Source: Paenibacillus aestuarii (GTDB lineage Bacteria > Bacillota > Bacilli > Paenibacillales > NBRC-103111). From it: 64,000 bases of DNA. Both the position numbers and the translations under genes were made by a program. Where the stretch lies: assembly GCF_027789125.1 (NCBI RefSeq), contig NZ_JAQFVF010000089.1:1-64000 (forward strand), given 5' to 3'. The notes beneath the pieces are model-generated. The model had not been told where the DNA came from and searched no databases. It saw only the letters and a program-made list of their open reading frames with translations. Of this stretch, positions 8,923 to 16,876 are shown piece after piece. Each line of letters starts with the position of its first letter. Positions within the stretch are counted from its first letter, which is position 1.

Positions 8923-10383
8923 CTACGAATTCGTCACCCATGTATCTTTGCAGCCCCCGCCTTGGGAGGAATTCACGACAAGTGAACCTTCTTTGAGCGC
9001 TACCCGTGTAAGTCCGCCAGGAATAACCTCAATCGTTTCGCCTGCGATAACGAAGGCTCGAAGATCAATATGCCGTGCAGCCATTTGGCCATCCATCATG
9101 ACAGGTGCTCTCGACAGCTGAATGGTTGGTTGGGCGATATATCGATCAGGGTTAGCTATAATTTTCTGCCTGAAATCCGCCAGTTCACTCTCCGAAGCCG
9201 TTGGTCCGATGAGCATTCCGTATCCGCCCGATAGGGACGTTTCTTTGACGACCATCGTGCTCAAATGTTGGAGGACATGCTCGCGTTCATCCGGTCTCGA
9301 TAGAATGTATGTAGGTACGTTATTGAGAATAGGTTCTTCATTCAAATAGTAGCGAATCATATCGGGAACGTAGGCGTAAATGGCTTTATCGTCCGCTACC
9401 CCTGTGCCTGGGGCGTTCACGATGTTGATGTTGCCGGCACGGTAGGCATTCATGATGCCTGCGACACCCAGCAGCGAATTAGGGTCAAAGGCAAGCGGAT
9501 CAAGGAAATCGTCGTCAATTCTGCGATACAGGACGTCAATTTGGCGAAGACCTTTGATACTGCGAATGTACACCTTGTGATCGATCACGACGAGATCATT
9601 TCCTTCTACAAGCTCGATTCCCATTTGCTGAGCAAGGAAGGTATGCTCGAAGTAAGCTGAGTTATAGCAACCTGGGGTCAGCAGGCCAATAACAGGATCT
9701 TTTTTCCCGGCAGGACTAAGTCTGCGCAAAGCTGATAGAAACACGTTCAAACTTTGTTCGATATCTTGGATGGAGTGGCTAAACACGAGCTCGGGGAATA
9801 AGTGCGTCATGATGGAACGGCTCTTATATAAGTAGGAAAATCCGGATGGCGATCGGAGATTGTCTTCGAGAACAAAATATTCGCCGTGCTCATCACGGAT
9901 TAAGTCGATGCCTGAAACGGTCACGTACACATCATTAGGAATGGAGAGACGCATCATTTCCGGCCGGAAGTAGCAGTTCGAGAGAACCATTTTTCTTGGA
10001 ATAATGCCATCCTTAAGGATGCATTGGTCATGGTAGATATCCTTGAGAAATAAATTCAGCGCCTTCACGCGCTGCCTAAGCCCTTTCTCAAGCTTAAGCC
10101 ATTCATCCCTTGGTATGATCCGTGGAATTGGATCGAAAGGAATCGTGCGTTCGAGCGCCTCCGTCTGATCAGGACTATACAGCGTGAAGGTGATTCCTTC
10201 TTCCATCATCCGTTTCATGGTGGCTGTTTGGCGCTTGTTCAGATTGCCGGACTTCATCTTCATGAACTGACGAAACACCGTTTGATAATGCGAACGAACC
10301 GAATAGGCGTTCATAAACATTTCATCGTAAAAGGGGTGTGGATTATAAGGCGTAGTGACCAGATTCTCAGGTTTTGACATCAT
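8923..10383 (-). CDS. Circularly permuted ATP-grasp protein (DUF404/DUF407 type)
   Basis: 486 residues. Conserved features include YDEMF near the N-terminus, a central GVDL/D-like region (VSGIDLIRDEHGEYFVLEDNLRSPSG, where the metal and ATP ligands E and N lie), NAPGTGVADDKAIYAYVP, and a late SGGYGMLIGP glycine loop with RHIDLRAFVI. These mark the circularly permuted ATP-grasp type 2 family, expected to activate a carboxylate with ATP and join it to an amine, probably as a peptide ligase. It is first in the operon with the alpha-E and transglutaminase-like genes. The ribosome binding site (AGGAAGC) is modest and lies inside two alternative hairpins. There are two consecutive ATG codons (10383 and 10380); either may be used. 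Confidence 0.88.
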   Translation of the reverse strand: MMSKPENLVTTPYNPHPFYDEMFMNAYSVRSHYQTVFRQFMKMKSGNLNKRQTATMKRMMEEGITFTLYSPDQTEALERTIPFDPIPRIIPRDEWLKLEKGLRQRVKALNLFLKDIYHDQCILKDGIIPRKMVLSNCYFRPEMMRLSIPNDVYVTVSGIDLIRDEHGEYFVLEDNLRSPSGFSYLYKSRSIMTHLFPELVFSHSIQDIEQSLNVFLSALRRLSPAGKKDPVIGLLTPGCYNSAYFEHTFLAQQMGIELVEGNDLVVIDHKVYIRSIKGLRQIDVLYRRIDDDFLDPLAFDPNSLLGVAGIMNAYRAGNINIVNAPGTGVADDKAIYAYVPDMIRYYLNEEPILNNVPTYILSRPDEREHVLQHLSTMVVKETSLSGGYGMLIGPTASESELADFRQKIIANPDRYIAQPTIQLSRAPVMMDGQMAARHIDLRAFVIAGETIEVIPGGLTRVALKEGSLVVNSSQGGGCKDTWVTNS

Positions 10384-10460
10384 AGCTTCCTGGTTTCTTA
10401 ACTATGCTTTCGGAAGCTACATGGAGATATGGGCCCGAAGCAGAAACCAGGCCTCCTTTC
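10383..10460 (-). promoter_or_regulatory. 5' leader with two mutually exclusive hairpins over the ribosome binding site
   Basis: In the transcript running leftward, CCTGGTTTCT (complement of 10442-10451) can pair perfectly over 10 bp with AGAAACCAGG (complement of 10389-10398). TAGCTTCC (complement of 10412-10419) can pair perfectly over 8 bp with GGAAGCTA (complement of 10383-10390). The two stems share bases at 10389-10390 and both hide the AGGAAGC ribosome binding site. A strong unused AAAGGAGG (complement of 10453-10460) precedes them, and could serve a short leader frame or act as an alternative pairing partner. This suggests translational control of the ATP-grasp operon; the trigger is unknown. 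Confidence 0.5.
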
Positions 10461-10528
10461 TGATCTTCATTCTTAAAATGTGTTAGAAAATATAACGTGA
10501 ATTGATGGCGATGCCTATATATTCTTAT

Positions 10529-10571
10529 ATTGTAGATTTTTCAGAAAATTATGTCAATATAACTGACATAA
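10529..10571 (-). promoter_or_regulatory. Sigma-A promoter and overlapping palindrome of the ATP-grasp operon
   Basis: On the minus strand TTGACA (10552-10557) and TACAAT (10529-10534) are separated by exactly 17 bp, a near-consensus promoter. An inverted repeat TTATGTCA (10549-10556)/TGACATAA (10564-10571) overlaps the -35 box and is a plausible repressor site. The predicted leader is about 140 nt. Between 10572 and 11010 I see no convincing gene; a hairpin AGCCGA/TCGGCT lies near 10825-10846. Confidence 0.7.
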
Positions 10572-11010
10572 AATTAATATGACGAAAAAACCCTATAGTT
10601 CAGGAGTATTAAATATTTTCGGAAATTCCTATTTTTGTATTGCGTTACGACAGAAAGACCTATAGAATGTCGAATAAGGTAAATGTTAAAAAAAATCACA
10701 CACTTATGTGAATATAGGGGTTGGTCATTCTTCGTAGCGAAGAAACTCTTTTCCTTACCCGTTGGCATAAGAACACCTCATTCGAAATGGCTCATTCAAT
10801 TATCCTGCCCGTTCAGCAAAAAGCAGCCGATCTGAAATGTCGGCTTCCGCGGTGTCATTATTTAGCTATCGTATCCGTTTGTTTAATCAATCCTCTTATA
10901 CATCCACCAACCATAAAAAATTCCTTGCACGAGCGACACTTGAAGTAACGGCTGATAGTGTAATGAATTTCTTTGGACAAACATCTAATGGAACGTCGAT
11001 GCTATCAATA

Positions 11011-11583
11011 TTATTCAAACCTGATTCTACTGACTTTGTGGCAAAGAATAAATAGCAAGAAATATAGTGGAATCGAATATAACAAATTCCAATGCAGCAT
11101 TTTATAAAATCCTATCCATAGGAAGAGAGGTTCTCCAATAAAAGCACTAATTAAGGCAAACATAAGTGCCTTCAAATAAGCTGAGGTTTGCGGACTAATT
11201 TGAAGCATAAACATAATTAACACTGGAATCATACAAAAATCCCATGGTACATAATCTGGAATAGTTGGAATTGCTAATCCGGTATAATACCAAAGCCCTA
11301 TATTCACTCCGGTAAAATCCAACCATGAAGCAATGATTATCGCTAGAAAACCAGCCAAAAGTAAACGTCCATTATTTTGCTTATTACGGTATCGAAGCCA
11401 TAAAATCCAGGGGACAATAGCAAAACACCAAGATAACCAAAAGTCCCATTTAAATAATGTTTGTTCGGTCCAATACCAAATAAAATTAATACTGTTTTCA
11501 GTATTGATTTGAAAAAATTCCCCAACTTTTTTAATTTTCTCTGGGTCTTGAAGCGTTCTAATTACTCTCACCTCTAAGGTCAT
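11011..11583 (-). CDS. CBO0543-family membrane protein
   Basis: 190 residues with about five hydrophobic segments. The signature is WYWTEQTLFKWDFWLSW, then PWILWLRYR, DFTGVNIGLWYY, VPWDFCMIPVLIMFMLQI and the EPLFLWIGFY motif. These match the CBO0543 family of Firmicute integral membrane proteins, whose function is unknown. A paralogue with the same motifs lies at 15075-15629 in the opposite orientation, on the other side of a phage remnant. The ribosome binding site is weak (AAGGTGA 14 nt before the ATG), so the exact start is uncertain. Confidence 0.75.
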   Translation of the reverse strand: MTLEVRVIRTLQDPEKIKKVGEFFQINTENSINFIWYWTEQTLFKWDFWLSWCFAIVPWILWLRYRNKQNNGRLLLAGFLAIIIASWLDFTGVNIGLWYYTGLAIPTIPDYVPWDFCMIPVLIMFMLQISPQTSAYLKALMFALISAFIGEPLFLWIGFYKMLHWNLLYSIPLYFLLFILCHKVSRIRFE

Positions 11584-11746
11584 TATAATAATAATTTCAC
11601 CTTAGAGTATGAAAATTATTCCACTTCGCAATCCTGCCCGTCCCATGATATACCATTTGACCATTCTCATAGAATTTGTATACCCCACCTCTATATGGTA
11701 ATATATTGTAATATTTCCTATATTGTTATCAACGGAGTGATTACCT

Positions 11747-12052
11747 TTGTCAAAATTTTCTTCATTCATATTAGAATTAATAAGGATAGTCATTTACCTT
11801 GCCATTGGGTATGGAATACTGGGCCGTATTGAAGAATTAATTTTATATTCTCCTTTTAATATTCATTTAGAAGATTACTTTTCGCTTTACTTAATTGGTA
11901 ATCTATTGATATTATTTATTTTTTACAGGAATGTATTACAATTCTTTGGTTGGTTTAAATCTGAAAAAAGTCGAAAATTATCATCTTCTACAAGTATTAT
12001 CTTAACAATAGCAGCCGTTTTTCTGATAATATTTCCTTTACTTGTACATTAA
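11747..12052 (+). CDS. Small hypothetical membrane protein
   Basis: 101 residues, starting at a TTG with GGAG 9 nt upstream. Three hydrophobic segments are visible: IRIVIYLAIGYGIL, FSLYLIGNLLILFIFY and SIILTIAAVFLIIFPLLV. I do not recognise a family. The base composition is AT-rich like its neighbours, and the gene ends at a strong terminator shared with the convergent pseudogene at 12104, which supports it being a real transcribed gene. Confidence 0.55.
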   Translation: MSKFSSFILELIRIVIYLAIGYGILGRIEELILYSPFNIHLEDYFSLYLIGNLLILFIFYRNVLQFFGWFKSEKSRKLSSSTSIILTIAAVFLIIFPLLVH

Positions 12053-12057
12053 TGATG

Positions 12058-12106
12058 AAAATAGTTAGTGGGAGGACCTATTTAACCCTCCCACTAACTA
12101 TTTTTA
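12058..12106. terminator. Bidirectional terminator
   Basis: A long stem (AATAGTTAGTGGGAGG against its exact complement ending at 12101) is flanked by an A-run on the left and a T-run on the right. It can stop both the plus-strand gene ending at 12052 and the minus-strand pseudogene ending at 12104. Confidence 0.8.
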
Positions 12107-12764
12107 AATTTTGCTTATTGCAGGAACAATATCAATATCCGAACCATTATCAGAAACTGTACCTTTTGGACTTATGTAGTAGTTAGTCGGAACTCCTGAC
12201 CAGTTTTGAGTTTTACCTTGATACAAAGAAGTTGTATTTGTACTTTCATTAGATATTACAAAATCGGCAATTTTTACAACCCCACCCGATCCTACTACTC
12301 CATATGCAGTAAAATAGACTGAGTTTGTTATTTTAATGTGACTGGCAGAATTTATATCTGTTGTGCTGAAATTTGTTGAAACAGTATGATTAATAACACC
12401 TAAATCAACTGTAGCGTATCCAGTAACGTCAACAGTTGATTTAGTCGTAGCAATAACCTTTCCCCGTAAAATAGTATTTATCAGTTTGAACTGAAGAAAA
12501 TGTTCTTGATGTTGAACTACCAACCTTTGGGATAGTTGGAGTATTGCCTATGATGAAATCAGAGTCCTCTTTTGAAAACTCCTGTCCGATACCATACTTT
12601 TTATTAATCTCATCAATTTTTTCAACTATATCTTGGTTCTGAGGGGTTGTAGCAACTTCTTCTGTTACTGGTACATTCGTCTGTTCTGCTGCAAAAACAT
12701 GAGAAGAAATCATAGATACAGATAGTAGCGACGCAACAAGAACAGATTTAAAAACTTTTTTCAT
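12104..12764 (-). pseudogene. Secreted hypothetical protein, frameshifted
   Basis: The first frame starts at 12764 (GGGAGAG about 9 nt upstream) with a signal peptide (MKKVFKSVLVASLLSVSMIS, cleavage after VFA). It continues to about residue 105 and then terminates. From about 12467 the adjacent frame continues without gap (KVIATTKSTVDVTGYATVDLG) to a stop at 12104. The break lies in a GGGGAAAGG tract, so a single-base indel in a homopolymer is the likely cause, by real mutation or sequence error. The intact product would be a secreted protein of about 218 residues. No family is recognised. Confidence 0.65.
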
Positions 12765-12892
12765 TTGTAACACTCTCCCATTTTATTGGTATAATTTTGA
12801 ATACTTTTACATCATTCTAATCTTTTCTCTTGAATTCCTCTTTTTCAGAATATTAAGTAAATTATTATCACAGATGGAAATATCAAAAAGTT

Positions 12893-12934
12893 AAAAAGCC
12901 CCCACCAGCCAATTAAGGCCAGTGAGGGCTTTTG
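12893..12934 (-). terminator. Terminator of the lysis-module remnant
   Basis: A 12-bp stem AAAAGCCCCCAC/GTGAGGGCTTTT with one mismatch lies just downstream of the endolysin stop at 12938. The leftward strand ends the stem in a U-run. Confidence 0.65.
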
Positions 12935-12937
12935 TGT

Positions 12938-13688
12938 TTACCTCTTGTTTGGAGCAACCCCCGCAGGGTTCTCGGCATCAACATTGATTCCTTTCTCCCT
13001 CGCATTGATTACAGCAAGCACATGAGTATATTCTCCAGCGGTAAGCGTCCGATCAATTGCCTTTTGACACCAAGTCCATTCGATCTTGCCAGAATTAAAT
13101 GCTGCTCCAAGAATGTTATATACTTGCTGCCAGCCCCTGTCCTCAAGCTTCATCATTTCCTCTTCATCCTCCTTATTTTGATCAATCCAGCGAGCATAAA
13201 GTGCCTGTCTATCTTCCAGGCCATTGATACCACCATTTACCCGCCGCGTGGCCTGTTCGACAGTCGCTCCACCATCGATCAAGGCATTCATTCCAGCATT
13301 TGCCCACCAAAAGCCTGCACTGCTCCAAGGATATTTTTCAGCGACATAGGCGACGCCTTGCATAATTTTCTGGTCACCTATGCTGTTCGCAAACCCTTGG
13401 GAGTTATTACGGCCTGTAAGCGATATAACCGGCACCCTTATAGCGAGGCCCATCGCCCCACTGCGTGTTACCTAGGTCTGCCCGGCCTTCATATGCCGTA
13501 CCACTCGCAAGCTCTTGAGTATACTTTCCAAGTCCGCTTTCGTGCCCGCACTGGCTCATAAAATGCGCGATTCGCGCTGAAGTTGTGATATCGTATTTCG
13601 TTAATGTGTTATTCAAATTGGTCAGCATAGTGTCCGTGATGCCACGCCAGCCAAACGCTGAAAGCTGCGCCGCTGATATCAAATTCAT
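12938..13688 (-). pseudogene. Phage-type endolysin, GH19 chitinase/lysozyme-like, frameshifted
   Basis: The start is at 13688 with AGGGGG upstream. The first frame (LSAFGWRGITDTMLTNLNNTL, RIAHFMSQCGHESGL with the GH19 catalytic glutamate, RYKGAGYI) is typical of GH19-like phage lysozymes that cut peptidoglycan. At about 13417-13432 the frame is lost. The usual continuation, an LTGRNN motif, appears in another frame and runs to 12938 (FANSIGD, WSSAGFWW, ATRRVNGG). The geometry (GYI, one leftover G, then LTGR) fits loss of two bases from a single codon. The gene follows a holin-like gene by 4-nt overlap, as in a lysis cassette. It is probably inactive. Confidence 0.8.
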
Positions 13689-13997
13689 TTCCCGTCCCCC
13701 TTTCCTTGCCCTGGAGGGCTTAACGTTTTATTTTGAATATGGCCGGCTGCTGCGGCAACAAGGAACGAGTTGGCTAACGCTAGTCCATACACCCGCCAAT
13801 CGTGAGTATTTGCACCTACCGCGATCTGTGCAGTGACTAACACCATAAATGCAATTACTACGGCGTACACATCGGTCGGAACCTGTCTAATCAACACGAT
13901 CCGCCAATACTTTCGTATATTGCACGATAAAGAACGTCAGCAAAGAAGCTCCACCCATCGCGGACAGAGCTTCCCATGTGAAAAATGCGTCTTGCAT
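13685..13997 (-). pseudogene. Small phage holin-like membrane protein, frameshifted
   Basis: An ATG at 13997 with GAGGGG upstream starts MQDAFFTWEALSAMGGASLL, a first hydrophobic segment, and continues to TKVLADRVD and a stop near 13892. The adjacent frame continues the same protein (IRQVPTDVYAVVIAFMVLVT, a second hydrophobic segment, then LANSFLVAAAAGHIQNK) to 13685. There it overlaps the endolysin start by 4 nt. The size, the membrane segments and the position before an endolysin indicate a holin-type lysis protein. The disruption lies at about 13890-13900. Confidence 0.65.
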
Positions 13998-14009
13998 TGG
14001 ATCCCCTCA

Positions 14010-14330
14010 CTATGAAAGATTTCGTAGTCCCCACACTTCGCTAAGCTTGTCATACTTTTCTTCAAGACTTGCCATGTTGTGCTGAATGGAGTCCAATGTT
14101 TTTGTGATTTTCTCTAGATGTTCCATTAACTGCATTTCACGCGACTGGCAGTCGAGACGCTGCTGCTCGTACAGTTGAACGAGCTGCTGCTCACGCTTGG
14201 AGCTATCTTCTTTTAAGTTCTTCTAGTGTGTCTGCAGGAATCTGTAGACCCCAAAAAGTAGACCGATAAAAAGAATCGCCCAAACATATTGACTTGACGC
14301 GAGATGCTCGATAGTTGACATTTCTGACAT
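14010..14330 (-). pseudogene. BhlA/UviB-like holin with an in-frame amber codon
   Basis: The product would have 106 residues. The start is at 14330 (or the ATG three codons later, with better spacing from GAAAGG). A single transmembrane segment (YVWAILFIGLLFGVYRFL) is followed, in the same frame, by TAG at 14223-14225 (codon 36). A charged coiled-coil tail follows (EQQLVQLYEQQ, MEHLEKITKTLDSIQ, LSEVWGLRNLS) to the stop at 14010. One hydrophobic helix plus a charged tail is the BhlA/UviB pattern. No frame change is needed, so a nonsense mutation alone explains the break. Confidence 0.65.
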
Positions 14331-14352
14331 ACCTTTCACCTCTTGTATTTTG

Positions 14353-14868
14353 CTAGTGGTTCGGAAGCTCTTTCACATCTTCCAACCAGGCAGATTCCCA
14401 TAAATCCTGCGGGCATACATCGCCTGTTGACTGATCGACTATCCGAATACCGGTCTCAGCGTACACCGCCGTAACCAACTCCTCGGCGCATTCAAACGCA
14501 TCCGGATCGTCCCAATAGATCGGACAGCCAAACCGTTTGCGCAGCAGCAGGGCAATAACCTCGCCCCAGCCGTATGGCTTGCCCTTTGTTTGAATGATTC
14601 GATCAAGCACGCGCTTCCTTATTTCTAACGGTAGCTTCAGGCGCTTAACATCGTATTGGGCGTAATCATCCAGCCGTGCAAAGCCTGCATACCGGAATGG
14701 GTTTGCCTCAAGAATCGATTTTCGTCTAACAAAATAGGCTACGTGAGAGTATTCACTCTTCGTAACCCATCGGACAATAAATGAGATTATGCGGCCAATC
14801 AACGTTGGATTGTATCGTTTATTACCCCCATTTGCAACCAACTCCTTATGTCTCTCAATATTATTCAA
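14353..14868 (-). CDS. Permuted papain-like (YiiX/NlpC-P60 superfamily) hydrolase, phage-linked
   Basis: Up to 171 residues. The pattern of SEYSHVAYFV (catalytic His region), LEANP, KGKPYGWGEVIALLL and FECAEELV (Cys) matches the circularly permuted NlpC/P60 (YiiX/YebB-like) amidases and peptidases, which act on peptidoglycan peptides or lipids. The only in-frame start at the beginning is a TTG (14868) without a good ribosome binding site. A good AAGGAG stands about 10 nt before an ATG that is out of frame, so the 5' end may also carry an indel. It is the first gene of the leftward lysis-module remnant. Confidence 0.6.
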   Translation of the reverse strand: MNNIERHKELVANGGNKRYNPTLIGRIISFIVRWVTKSEYSHVAYFVRRKSILEANPFRYAGFARLDDYAQYDVKRLKLPLEIRKRVLDRIIQTKGKPYGWGEVIALLLRKRFGCPIYWDDPDAFECAEELVTAVYAETGIRIVDQSTGDVCPQDLWESAWLEDVKELPNH

Positions 14869-15074
14869 AGCCGATCATTATTTTTTTGATATTAAGAAGC
14901 TTATCCCGAAGTAAATTTTTGTTGAATAAATTTATACTTTCAGGAAATTTTAACAACCGCTTTAAAAGACACAATACAAATTAACCTTCCTTCAATATTT
15001 GTTCGAATGAGATGGTTTATAATGGCAACACTTATAACTAGGCATTGAAAAACAAAAAATATTATGGAGTCAGC

Positions 15075-15629
15075 ATGGATAAACAAAAAGTAATTCAATA
15101 TGCAGATCAGAACACTTCACAAATTCAATACCTAATACAACAAAAGGTTAAATTCTGGACATCTGAAGTTTTATTCTCTTCATACTGGTGGTTTGCGCTG
15201 TCCTTATCAGTTATTCCATGGTTAATATGGTGGATTTTTAGGAACAAACGAAGCACTGATCGTTTGTTTTACGCTGGGTTATTTGTTATGTGTATTTCAC
15301 TTATCTTAGATGTTTTAGGAGATCAATTAGGATTTTGGTACTATCGATTCAACTTAATTCCTGTTCTTCCAACTTACTTCCCTTGGGATTGTACTTTGAT
15401 GCCTGTAACTATTATGTTCATGCTTCAAATTAAGCCAAGAACAAACCCGTTCATTAAAGCAATAATTTTTGCAATTGTGTCTTCATATATCGGCGAGCCA
15501 ATATTTAAATGGATGGAAGTTTACGTTCAATCTAACTGGAAATACAGCTATTCAGTACCGATCCAAATCATCATTTATCTAATAGCTCACTATTTATCTA
15601 AAAGAAACAAATTCGATGAATTAGTTTGA
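15075..15629 (+). CDS. CBO0543-family membrane protein (paralogue)
   Basis: 184 residues from the ATG at 15075, preferred because GGAG lies 5 nt upstream; an in-frame TTG at 15045 is possible. It shares the family motifs with the gene at 11011-11583: WWFALSLSVIPWLIWW, DQLGFWYYRFNLIPVLPTY, FPWDCTLMPVTIMFMLQI and SSYIGEPIFKW, with about five membrane segments. Function is unknown. The two copies point away from each other and bracket the broken lysis genes. Confidence 0.75.
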   Translation: MDKQKVIQYADQNTSQIQYLIQQKVKFWTSEVLFSSYWWFALSLSVIPWLIWWIFRNKRSTDRLFYAGLFVMCISLILDVLGDQLGFWYYRFNLIPVLPTYFPWDCTLMPVTIMFMLQIKPRTNPFIKAIIFAIVSSYIGEPIFKWMEVYVQSNWKYSYSVPIQIIIYLIAHYLSKRNKFDELV

Positions 15630-15738
15630 TAATGAAATTGTCTAGGGAATATTTCCTTCTCCAACTTATTACATAAATCCCCTAAACAATGACAGAATAT
15701 TATAAGGAACCACCAATTTACAAGGGAGGAAATACACC

Positions 15739-15819
15739 ATGTTTGGCTATAAGAAGTCTGATCTGATGATTATGAGCCTCGGGGCTGCTGGACTGGTATT
15801 GACAGGAGTGTTATCCTAA
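15739..15819 (+). CDS. Very small membrane peptide, 26 residues
   Basis: A strong AAGGGAGGA precedes the ATG by about 8 nt. The peptide has a charged start (MFGYKKSD) and then one hydrophobic helix (LMIMSLGAAGLVLTGVL). A terminator follows 40 nt after the stop, so this is a compact single-gene transcript. The family is not recognised; it could be a regulatory membrane peptide. Confidence 0.5.
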   Translation: MFGYKKSDLMIMSLGAAGLVLTGVLS

Positions 15820-15858
15820 CGCATCCTAAGTAAACTGGATTCCCGATAGTTTTCTTCT

Positions 15859-15882
15859 AAGCCCCGTATCCATACGGGGTTT
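15859..15882 (+). terminator. Terminator after the 26-residue peptide gene
   Basis: Stem CCCCGTAT/ATACGGGG with a 2-nt loop, extended by flanking A/T pairs, followed by TTTA. Confidence 0.65.
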
Positions 15883-15901
15883 AGTTATGTTCCTCAATAT
15901 G

Positions 15902-16147
15902 TTATTCTTTTCTCACCTTATATGAAACTTCTCTTTTATTGAGAGCATCAAACGAATAGCCAAACATACCTAACCCGATTAAAACACCAACAATTCCATA
16001 TACTGCAATGGTTCTCTTAATGACCATCTTCAACATCATGGCTTGCTCCTTATTTTCGATCGATAAATTCCATGTTTTATTTAATGTTGTTGATATCATG
16101 TTCATCATCAGTGGGTTTCCGAACAAAATCTCTGCAACGCACTTCAC
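15902..16147 (-). CDS. Small hypothetical protein with one membrane segment
   Basis: 81 residues from a GTG start with no strong ribosome binding site, so the start is uncertain (in-frame ATG codons follow at residues 14-17). The C-terminal half has a hydrophobic helix (TIAVYGIVGVLIGLGMFGYS) and a charged tail ending SYKVRKE. No family is recognised. From 16148 to 16360 I see only the terminator at 16290. Confidence 0.35.
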   Translation of the reverse strand: MKCVAEILFGNPLMMNMISTTLNKTWNLSIENKEQAMMLKMVIKRTIAVYGIVGVLIGLGMFGYSFDALNKREVSYKVRKE

Positions 16148-16289
16148 ATGCCCCGAACTGAAGATAGTTTTTTTGTCCTTGCCTTAGGGATACTTCGTTT
16201 GGTCCAAGGGTACGAATGGGGTACCAAACCCTTCAAACATTTAAAATTCAATCCGTTTACATCATTTATAAATTCTCAATTTTTTCAAC

Positions 16290-16341
16290 AATAGAGGGTT
16301 TCACATATCATTGCGACTGAAATGTGAAACCCTCTATTTTT
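16290..16341. terminator. Strong hairpin downstream of the arsenic operon
   Basis: A perfect 17-bp stem (16290-16306 with 16322-16338) with core GAGGGTTTCACAT. The T-run is on the plus-strand side. It still lies directly downstream of the leftward arsI stop and may protect or end that transcript. Confidence 0.65.
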
Positions 16342-16360
16342 AACTAAACAGTTCGTTTGT

Positions 16361-16876
16361 TCAACAACATGTAGTTTTCTTTAAAGAACCAAATTCAACT
16401 GCTACCGGCCCGGGAGCTGGAGTAAAGCAGGCAGCCTCAGCTGGCTCAACGGGAGCACAGCAAAGCGACAAGTCACGTATTTCACCAGCACTCTCAAATT
16501 CTGAATCTTCTTTTGTATAAAAAATTTCCCAAGCGTTTCCATCCGGATCATATACCCAAACTTTATCTTGTACAGCATAACAGCAGGTTGTGTTCATTTC
16601 ATCGATTAGAAGAAGTCCAGAGTGGCGTAAGCGCTCACCCATCTCCAGAACTTCTTCAGTATTGTTGACTTGGAAACCCAAATGGTTAAGTACACCATTC
16701 TTCTCGAATGGACGAACATTTAGAGAAAAATGCAATGCTGGTTCTTCGAGTTCAAACTTAGCATAATTATCTTTTACTTTAGTTGGCTCAGTACCAAAAA
16801 AGGCCTTATAGAAAGAGAGTGATTTTTGAAGATCGCTGCAATTAACTGCTACATGCATCCGTTTGATCATACTCAT
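16361..16876 (-). CDS. arsI: ArsI-type C-As lyase (VOC superfamily)
   Basis: 171 residues. It is a vicinal oxygen chelate dioxygenase that cleaves the carbon-arsenic bond of trivalent methyl- or aryl-arsenicals, releasing arsenite. Metal ligands expected from the family are present: H8 (MHVAVNC), H65 (LNHLGFQV) and E117 (AWEIFY). The substrate-binding vicinal thiols are C98-C99 in NTTCCYAV, placed as in characterised ArsI. The C-terminal tail has extra cysteines (C139-C140, C150, C170-C171) and ends TTCC. It is the last gene of the operon and overlaps the arsC stop by 4 nt. Its presence implies exposure to organoarsenicals, not only to inorganic arsenic. Confidence 0.9.
   Translation of the reverse strand: MSMIKRMHVAVNCSDLQKSLSFYKAFFGTEPTKVKDNYAKFELEEPALHFSLNVRPFEKNGVLNHLGFQVNNTEEVLEMGERLRHSGLLLIDEMNTTCCYAVQDKVWVYDPDGNAWEIFYTKEDSEFESAGEIRDLSLCCAPVEPAEAACFTPAPGPVAVEFGSLKKTTCC

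Noticed and set aside
10837..11055. Plus-strand 72-codon frame
   Set aside because: No ribosome binding site, overlaps the 3' end of the CBO0543 gene on the other strand, and no family resemblance.
13833..14015. Plus-strand frame in the lysis region
   Set aside because: It is the antisense shadow of the broken holin-like gene, whose minus-strand frames give coherent hydrophobic segments.
11011..15629. Attachment sites of an integrated phage
   Set aside because: No direct repeats or integrase gene could be seen at the borders; only lysis genes remain.
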